Shown here in pieces: positions 58,417 to 64,000 of a stretch of DNA of 64,000 nt. The DNA is from Legionella sp. GTDB taxonomy: Bacteria > Pseudomonadota > Gammaproteobacteria > Legionellales > Legionellaceae. The position numbers were made by a program, and so were the translations under genes. Every line of letters starts with the position of its first letter. Position 1 is the stretch's first letter. The notes beneath the pieces are model-generated. The model was given only the letters and a program-made list of their open reading frames with translations. It was not told the DNA's origin and did not search any database. Location: assembly GCA_030158115.1 (NCBI GenBank), contig JAOATK010000048.1:1-64000 (forward strand), given 5' to 3'.

Positions 58417-58974
58417 ATGAAAAAATATGTCCTGTTAGTGCCTGTTAGTGTGTTAGCGGTTTCTTGCTCCTCCATGGATGGTGGAGTTCCTATAGTGGAT
58501 GATGCAGGATATACTCATTACACTAAAAGTATGAGTAGTGACCATCGTGGGACTTCTGTGTTTCCTCAGCAAAGAGCGGCGACCGGAAAGAAAGTATTTA
58601 TCTTTGATCCAAAGGCTACGGCCTGGGCAGCTTATGATGCCAATGGAAATAGAGTGAATACAGGAAGTGCCTCAGGCGGTAAAGATTTTTGTGAGGACGT
58701 AGGTAAGCCCTGTCGTACTGTAACTGGTACTTATAAAGTGTATTCTAAAAAAGGGGAAGATTGTACCTCAAGCATTTATCCGGTTGAAACTCATGGTGGC
58801 GCACGCATGCCATATTGCATGCACTTCCAAGGAGGGTATTCAATTCATGCGGCCTATGAAGTGCCCAATTATAACGCAAGTCATGGGTGTATTAGGGTTT
58901 TGCCTAGTGCTGCAAAATGGTTAAATCAAGACTTTATTGATGTGGGTACAACTGTTATTGTTGAGCCTTACTAA
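58417..58974 (+). CDS. L,D-transpeptidase (YkuD domain) lipoprotein
   Basis: 185 residues. The N terminus is a signal peptide ending in a lipobox-like LAVSC, with Cys17 as the lipid anchor. The YkuD catalytic domain is at the C terminus (about 70-185), with HGGARMPYC, SIHAAYEVPNYNASHGCIRV: the nucleophile Cys and the SHGCxR motif are present. Such enzymes form 3-3 cross-links in peptidoglycan or attach lipoproteins. A strong terminator follows at 59007. Confidence 0.88.
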   Translation: MKKYVLLVPVSVLAVSCSSMDGGVPIVDDAGYTHYTKSMSSDHRGTSVFPQQRAATGKKVFIFDPKATAWAAYDANGNRVNTGSASGGKDFCEDVGKPCRTVTGTYKVYSKKGEDCTSSIYPVETHGGARMPYCMHFQGGYSIHAAYEVPNYNASHGCIRVLPSAAKWLNQDFIDVGTTVIVEPY

Positions 58975-59006
58975 AATAATAAATAATAGTCTCAATCTCA
59001 TTTTGG

Positions 59007-59028
59007 ACCCGCTTATGCGGGTTTTTCT
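59007..59028 (+). terminator. Rho-independent terminator
   Basis: ACCCGC and GCGGGT form a perfect 6-bp GC-rich stem around TTAT, followed by TTTTCTTT. It lies 32 bp after the L,D-transpeptidase stop and separates it from the giant repeat gene. Confidence 0.9.
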
Positions 59029-59100
59029 TTCTACGTGCTTGTTTTTTTTTCAATTTTTGTTAAAATTTTGACTAATTCAATGATTTAAGAAGCATTTATT

Positions 59101-62100
59101 ATGCCTAATTATTTTAACCCCTCTTTTTTAAACAATATGCTAGAATCATCTGGCGAAGAAGGTGGCGCGAGCCAATCTGATTTGAGTTTAATTGAGCTGG
59201 GTACAAGACTCTCAATGTGGCAGAGGGAGGTTCCTGATCCTGTTTTTTCCGATTTTTTTACACGATTGCAGGAAAACTACTATAGCACCCGATCACCGAT
59301 TTTATTGGGTTCTGGATTACAATCATTAAGAAAAATTGTAACGCTTCTAGATAATCCATCTATTGCTTTAGATACAAAAAAAATGATAGTACACAATTTG
59401 CGAGAAGGCATGAATGTGTGCGCTGATGGAATACTGAGTAACCTTCAAAATGCTGAGTCTGCTTTAATAGGATGCACGAACTTCACCGCAAAGCTTGCTG
59501 AAATAAAAATGACGCTTATTCAGCAGCAAGCATTAGAGTTTTTGTTAAAAAGAGGCTTTCTCGAAGAGAGCATGGAAATTCATTACATTAATGCATACTA
59601 TAATGGCGTTGCCGCTCTTTATGGCTTACCTCTTAGAGAAGATGCTTATATTGCTACTTTAAACATTGATGAAGTCCATTATTCTTATTTCGCTTCTTTC
59701 TTGGCAATCCAATTGACGCCAAAATTAGTCCTAGAGCATCTTATTTTAGAGATTAATGGGATTGTTCAAGAGATTTTTGAAATACTCCAAAAAGATTTTT
59801 TTGCAAAAGAAGAGGTTATTTCTCTGGATCAGATAGAATGTCTAACAAGCTTTGTCAACCCTCATTTTGACTCTTTAAATCAACGATTCCCAGCGCTTGA
59901 ATTAACCGCACATTCTTTGCTTTCATTTAATGATGAGGAAGTTGCCTTGGATTCCGCTAAATTTTTAACGCCTCTATGCTATTCTTTCGCGAAAAAATTT
60001 GGTGAATTATATCTGGTGAACGGTGGTATTTGCATTACATCTGAAATGGCTGATGGTGGTACTTTTATTTACGTAAATGGTCTTTATTGGGTTAATGATC
60101 CAGAAGGTAATGGAGTGTCTTGCTCCCCAGAACTCTTTTTGCAAGTCCCTCGAATGGCTTTTGAACATCATAGGCCCCTTTCATTTGTCATCGTTAATGA
60201 GTTGATAGAGCAATACCCTGAATGTGCTGATGAATTTCTAACTAAGCTTTGTGATAATGGGTTTTTGCAAAAAGGGGATTTGGATGCGACAGTTTCAGAG
60301 GAAGAGATTAATCCTGTGTTATGGTGGGCCTATAACCAAAATGATGGGTTGCTGAGTAAGTTGTTGTTCAATAAATTACTTACCTCTGCGTCTTTAGGAA
60401 AAATCTCCAGCGAGGTGATTTTGGGTGGCGTTAATGCCTTGTGGTGGTTGGTTTATCACGAAAAGATGATGCTGGTTGAAAAATTATTTGATGCGAAACT
60501 TCTCACTCCGGAGCAATTGGCTGCAGCGTTAATAGATGGCAATGATGCGGGAATAAATGCGATCTCGATTTTGGCTATACAAAATAATGTGAAACTAATT
60601 GAAAAATTACTTGATGCGAAACTTCTCACGCCAGAACAATTAGCTGTAACGCCAGTTAATGGTAATTATGCAGGAAAAAATGCCATCTGGTGGTTAGCTT
60701 TTAATAACAATAGCGCGTTGATTGAAAAATTACTTGATGCGAATCTTCTCACTTCAGAGCAATTAGCTATAACGTCAGTTAACGGTGATCATGCAGGAAA
60801 AAATGCAATTTGGTCGTTAGCTTTATATGAAAACTGGGAGTTTATTGAAAAATTATTAGATAAGAAGCTTCTTACCTCAGAGCAATTAACTGCTAGGCCA
60901 AGAGGTGGCGAACATGCAGGATTAAATATAATCTCGATTTTGGCTTTAAAAAATAATACGGGACTGATTAAAAAATTACTTGATGTGAAGCTTCTCACTT
61001 CGGAGCAATTGGCTGGATCGGCAATGGTCGGTTGTCATGTGGGAAAAAATACAATCTGGCTTTTGGCCCTCAGAAAAAATATAGCACTTATTGAAGAATT
61101 ACTTGCAGCTAAGCTTCTCACCTCAGCGCAATTGGCTGCAGCGCCTATAGAAGGCGTTGATGAGGGAATAAATGTGCCCTTGCTTTTGGCTTGGCGAAAT
61201 AATGTAAGACTGATTGAAAATTTACTTGATGAGAATCTCCTTACTCAAGAGCTATTAGCTGCAACGCCAATAACAGGTGTGAATGCAGGAAAAAATGCAA
61301 TCTGGTTTTTAGCTAGCCAAAATAACGTGACATTGATTAAAAAATTACTTGATGCAAATCTTATCACTGCAGCACAATTGGCGGCAATGAGCCTGGTCGG
61401 TAGTCCTGCAGGAAAAAATACAATTTGGCTTTTGGCCCTTAAAAAAAATACGGCACTTATTGAAGAATTACTGGTGGCCAAGCTGCTCACCTCAGCGCAA
61501 TTGGCTGCAGCGCCAATAGAGGGCAAAGATGCGGGAGTAAATGCGCTCTGGATTTTGGCTTATCAAAACAATGAGATATTGATTGAAAAATTACTTCATG
61601 AGAATCTCCTCACGCCAGAACAATTAGCTATAACGGCAGTTAACGATCATTTTGCGGGAAAAAATGCAATCTATTGGTTAGTTTTTCATAATAGTGTGGC
61701 GTTGATTGAAAAATTACTTCAAGCGAATCTTCTCACTCCAGAGCAATTTGTTGCTGGGGCGAGAGTTGGCGATGATGAGGGAGTGAATGCGCTCTGGCTT
61801 TTAGCCTATAAAAATAATGTGAGACTGATTGAAAAATTACTTGATAAGAAGCTTCTCACTCCAGAGCAATTAGCTGCAGTGAAATTGAGGGATAATTATG
61901 CGGGAGCAAATGCAATCTGGTTGTTAGCCCATCATGGTAATGGGCCATTGATTAAAAAATTATTTGATGCGAAGCTTCTCACTCCAGAGCAATTAGCTGC
62001 AATTGCAATAAATAATAGTCATGCAGAGAAAAATATAATCTGGTTTTTGGCTTCCAAAAATAATACGGTACTTATTGAAGAATTACTGTTAGCCAAGCTT

Positions 62101-63375
62101 TTCACCCCGGCACAATTGGGTTTAGCGCCAACAAAGGGCAAAGAGGCGGGAATAAATGCGCTTTGGTTTTTGGCTTTTCAAAAAAATGCGACGCTGATTA
62201 AAAAATTACTTGATGAGAAATTCCTCACTCGAAAGCAATTAGCTGCAACGCCAGTGAGGGGTGATTATGCAGGAACAAATGTAATCTGGTGGCTAGCTCG
62301 CCAAAATAATGCAGCACTTATTGAAGAGTTGTTTAATGCGGATCTGCTCACGGCAGCGCAATTAGCTGCAACGCCAATGGGGGGTAAAAGTAAAAAAATA
62401 AATGCAATCACTCTGTTAGGTCTTCAAAATAATCTAGCACTTATTAAAAAATTATTTGATGCCAAGCTTCTCACTGTAACAGAATTCTTTGAAGCGACAA
62501 TTTTGGATCGTCAGCTAGAAAAAAAATCGTGTTGCCTTTTTTTAACCGGAAATAGTGTTGCGGTGATTAAAAAACAACTTGACATGAATCTTCTCACACA
62601 AGAGCAATTAGCTGCAACACCTGATAGGGGTGATTATGTGGGAATAAATACGATCTTGTGGCTGGCTTTTAATGGTCATGTGAAACTTATTGAAGAGTTA
62701 TTTAGAGCGAATCTGCTCACAGCAGCGCAATTAGCTGCAACACCTGATAGGGGTGATTATGTGGGAATAAATACGATCTTGTGGCTGGCTTTTAATGGTC
62801 ATGTGAAACTTATTGAAGAGTTATTTAGAGCGAATCTGCTCACAGCAGCGCAATTAGCTGCAACACCTGATAGGGGTGATTATGTGGGAATAAATACGAT
62901 CTGGATTTTAGCGTTTCAAAATAATGTGGCACTTCTTGAAAAATTATTTAAAGCGAATCTGCTCTTGCCGACTCAATTTGATGCAACGGCAATAGAGGGC
63001 CCTAATACAGGAGCAAATGTGGTCTGGCTTTTAGCGCTTCAAAATAATGTGGCACTTCTTAATGAATTATTTAAAGCGAATCTGCTCACAGCTGAGCAAT
63101 TCGCGGTCTGCCCAACAGCGAGGGATATAGAGGAAAATATAAAGAGAAATGCAATCAGTTTATTACTTGAATGTAATGTTGATTTGTTTGAACAGTATCC
63201 TTTCTTAAAACCATTATTTTCGATATATGAAATACAAGATATTGAGGAATGTGTTGAAAATGCAGCAACAAATCAACAAACTAGCACTTTTGCTTCCGGA
63301 TTAACTTTGTTTGCGGCAGCTAGTGCGGAGGGTGTTAGCGAAGATTTAGGGAGATATTTGGCATTTGAAAATTAA
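59101..63375 (+). CDS. Giant 41-residue-repeat protein, ankyrin-like, effector candidate
   Basis: 1424 residues, no signal peptide. Residues 1-403 form a mostly helical domain I do not recognise. From residue 404 the protein is built of 23 tandem units of exactly 41 residues plus a partial one. Each unit has NAIWxLA, then a short turn, LIEKLL, then DAxLLTxEQLA and a variable polar loop ending in GxxAG. The first half, NAIWWLAxxNNxALIEKLLDA, is like the two helices of an ankyrin repeat (TPLHLAAxxGHxxIVxLLLxxG), while the second half adds about 10 residues. Unit 18-19 is worn (KKSCCLFL). Two units (62604-62849) are identical at the DNA level. An A-rich AAGAAGC precedes the ATG. Function is unknown; a Dot/Icm substrate is likely by style only. 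Confidence 0.75.
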   Translation: MPNYFNPSFLNNMLESSGEEGGASQSDLSLIELGTRLSMWQREVPDPVFSDFFTRLQENYYSTRSPILLGSGLQSLRKIVTLLDNPSIALDTKKMIVHNLREGMNVCADGILSNLQNAESALIGCTNFTAKLAEIKMTLIQQQALEFLLKRGFLEESMEIHYINAYYNGVAALYGLPLREDAYIATLNIDEVHYSYFASFLAIQLTPKLVLEHLILEINGIVQEIFEILQKDFFAKEEVISLDQIECLTSFVNPHFDSLNQRFPALELTAHSLLSFNDEEVALDSAKFLTPLCYSFAKKFGELYLVNGGICITSEMADGGTFIYVNGLYWVNDPEGNGVSCSPELFLQVPRMAFEHHRPLSFVIVNELIEQYPECADEFLTKLCDNGFLQKGDLDATVSEEEINPVLWWAYNQNDGLLSKLLFNKLLTSASLGKISSEVILGGVNALWWLVYHEKMMLVEKLFDAKLLTPEQLAAALIDGNDAGINAISILAIQNNVKLIEKLLDAKLLTPEQLAVTPVNGNYAGKNAIWWLAFNNNSALIEKLLDANLLTSEQLAITSVNGDHAGKNAIWSLALYENWEFIEKLLDKKLLTSEQLTARPRGGEHAGLNIISILALKNNTGLIKKLLDVKLLTSEQLAGSAMVGCHVGKNTIWLLALRKNIALIEELLAAKLLTSAQLAAAPIEGVDEGINVPLLLAWRNNVRLIENLLDENLLTQELLAATPITGVNAGKNAIWFLASQNNVTLIKKLLDANLITAAQLAAMSLVGSPAGKNTIWLLALKKNTALIEELLVAKLLTSAQLAAAPIEGKDAGVNALWILAYQNNEILIEKLLHENLLTPEQLAITAVNDHFAGKNAIYWLVFHNSVALIEKLLQANLLTPEQFVAGARVGDDEGVNALWLLAYKNNVRLIEKLLDKKLLTPEQLAAVKLRDNYAGANAIWLLAHHGNGPLIKKLFDAKLLTPEQLAAIAINNSHAEKNIIWFLASKNNTVLIEELLLAKLFTPAQLGLAPTKGKEAGINALWFLAFQKNATLIKKLLDEKFLTRKQLAATPVRGDYAGTNVIWWLARQNNAALIEELFNADLLTAAQLAATPMGGKSKKINAITLLGLQNNLALIKKLFDAKLLTVTEFFEATILDRQLEKKSCCLFLTGNSVAVIKKQLDMNLLTQEQLAATPDRGDYVGINTILWLAFNGHVKLIEELFRANLLTAAQLAATPDRGDYVGINTILWLAFNGHVKLIEELFRANLLTAAQLAATPDRGDYVGINTIWILAFQNNVALLEKLFKANLLLPTQFDATAIEGPNTGANVVWLLALQNNVALLNELFKANLLTAEQFAVCPTARDIEENIKRNAISLLLECNVDLFEQYPFLKPLFSIYEIQDIEECVENAATNQQTSTFASGLTLFAAASAEGVSEDLGRYLAFEN
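62604..62902 (+). repeat. Exact 123-bp tandem duplication inside the giant gene
   Basis: 62604-62726 and 62727-62849 are identical, and the third unit continues the match for another 53 bp to 62902, so 176 bp match with a period of 123. The other units differ from each other at many positions. It is a recent in-frame amplification of one repeat unit. Confidence 0.9.
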
Positions 63376-63397
63376 TTCGCTTTAGTCGAGATTGCTA

Positions 63398-63425
63398 ATT
63401 ATCAATAGGTATAACTATTGATAAT
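63398..63425. terminator. Hairpin after the giant gene
   Basis: ATTATCAATAG and CTATTGATAAT form a perfect 11-bp stem around GTATAA, 23 bp after the giant gene. No T run follows directly, so termination is uncertain, and it may belong to the coaX upstream region. Confidence 0.5.
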
Positions 63426-63475
63426 AGTAGTCTCACAATTTACTATCGTGTTTTTTTACCTGGTAAGAGTGGATT

Positions 63476-64000
63476 ATGATTCTCTGTATTGATGTGGGTA
63501 ACTCTCATATATATGGTGGTGTTTTTGATGGTGATGAAATTAAATTACGTTTCCGCCATACGTCTAAGGTCAGTACCTCAGATGAATTAGGTATTTTTTT
63601 AAAAGGTGTTTTGCGAGAAAATAATTGCCCTCTTGAAGCGATTACGCATATAGGCATTTGCTCTGTTGTTCCCCAAATAGACTATTCACTGCGCTCAGCC
63701 TGTGTTAAATACTTTTCTTTAGAGCCCTTTTTATTACAGGCTGGAGTGAAGACTGGTTTGAATATTAAATATCGCAATCCTGTGGAAGTCGGGGCAGACC
63801 GAATCGCTAATGCAATCGCTGCGACGCACAGTTACCCTAATCAAAACATCATTGTTATTGATTTTGGTACAGCTACTACGTTTTGTGTTATTTCTGCAAA
63901 AAAAGCTTATCTTGGTGGGGCTATATTGCCAGGCGTCAGATTATCTGTAGACGCCTTATCAAAAAATACGGCTAAATTACCTACTGTAGAAATCATAAAA
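63476..64000 (+). CDS. coaX: Type III pantothenate kinase, cut by the window edge
   Basis: First 175 codons of a CoaX-type kinase, which phosphorylates pantothenate in coenzyme A synthesis. It starts [20 protein letters not shown], the phosphate-binding loop of the actin-like fold. [27 protein letters not shown] and [14 protein letters not shown] are characteristic for type III. The full protein is usually about 255 residues, so roughly 80 are missing. The ATG follows AAGAGTGG. Confidence 0.93.
   Translation, partial: MILCIDVGNSHIYGGVFDGDEIKLRFRHTSKVSTSDELGIFLKGVLRENNCPLEAITHIGICSVVPQIDYSLRSACVKYFSLEPFLLQAGVKTGLNIKYRNPVEVGADRIANAIAATHSYPNQNIIVIDFGTATTFCVISAKKAYLGGAILPGVRLSVDALSKNTAKLPTVEIIK

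Noticed and set aside
60310..63144. CRISPR-like periodic repeats
   Set aside because: The 123-bp period lies in an open reading frame, units are diverged and have no constant repeat/unique spacer pattern.

Overview
This window is an AT-rich chromosomal segment from a gammaproteobacterium, almost certainly a member of the Legionellaceae. The evidence is a Legionella-type major outer membrane protein, a PlaA-like GDSL lysophospholipase with a two-cysteine loop, a DjlA co-chaperone, and several proteins of the Dot/Icm-effector style (an F-box protein, ankyrin-like proteins and a 1424-residue repeat protein). I cannot fix the species, and the few differences seen from textbook families do not decide it.

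Layout. 0-3.5 kb is accessory: a divergent lumazine-synthase-like protein, a C39-like cysteine peptidase and two unrecognised proteins, one ankyrin-like, separated by palindromic repeats. 3.7-17.2 kb is core: fadH, a DEAD-box RNA helicase, plaA, djlA, waaA, dksA, the hemA-prfA-prmC operon and an M50 membrane protease. 17.2-33.7 kb carries comF, bioC, two tandem ionotropic-receptor-like proteins, a CHASE2 adenylate cyclase, the xseB-ispA-phrB operon, radA, a copper-type P-ATPase, eno, a ZIP transporter and a CDF efflux protein. 33.75-37.03 kb is an island bounded by two 46-bp direct repeats, each carrying an inverted pair of perfect DnaA boxes. It holds a gene remnant, a beta-barrel-like outer membrane protein, a dead reverse transcriptase and an F-box effector candidate.

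37.2-57.3 kb is core again: recG, argS with a SPOR-domain (FtsN-like) gene, a MOMP-family porin, folB, hemE, a type II DAHP synthase, grpE-dnaK-dnaJ, carA-metK-ahcY, a secreted subtilase and prfC. The last part holds small secreted proteins (a cytochrome c5-like protein and an L,D-transpeptidase lipoprotein), the giant gene built of 23 exact 41-residue repeats, and the first 175 codons of coaX, which runs off the right edge.

Functional groups: tetrapyrrole synthesis (hemA, hemE), translation termination (prfA, prmC, prfC), protein folding (grpE, dnaK, dnaJ, djlA) with two near-consensus sigma-32 promoters, the S-adenosylmethionine cycle (metK, ahcY), DNA repair and recombination (recG, radA, xseB, phrB) and metal traffic (P-ATPase, ZIP, CDF).

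A family of palindromic repeats with arms of the type GTAGCCTGGTTG or GTAGCCTTGATG sits in many intergenic gaps. In two places such a palindrome has become the 3' end of a coding sequence. I found no tRNA, rRNA, CRISPR array, complete insertion sequence or replication origin.
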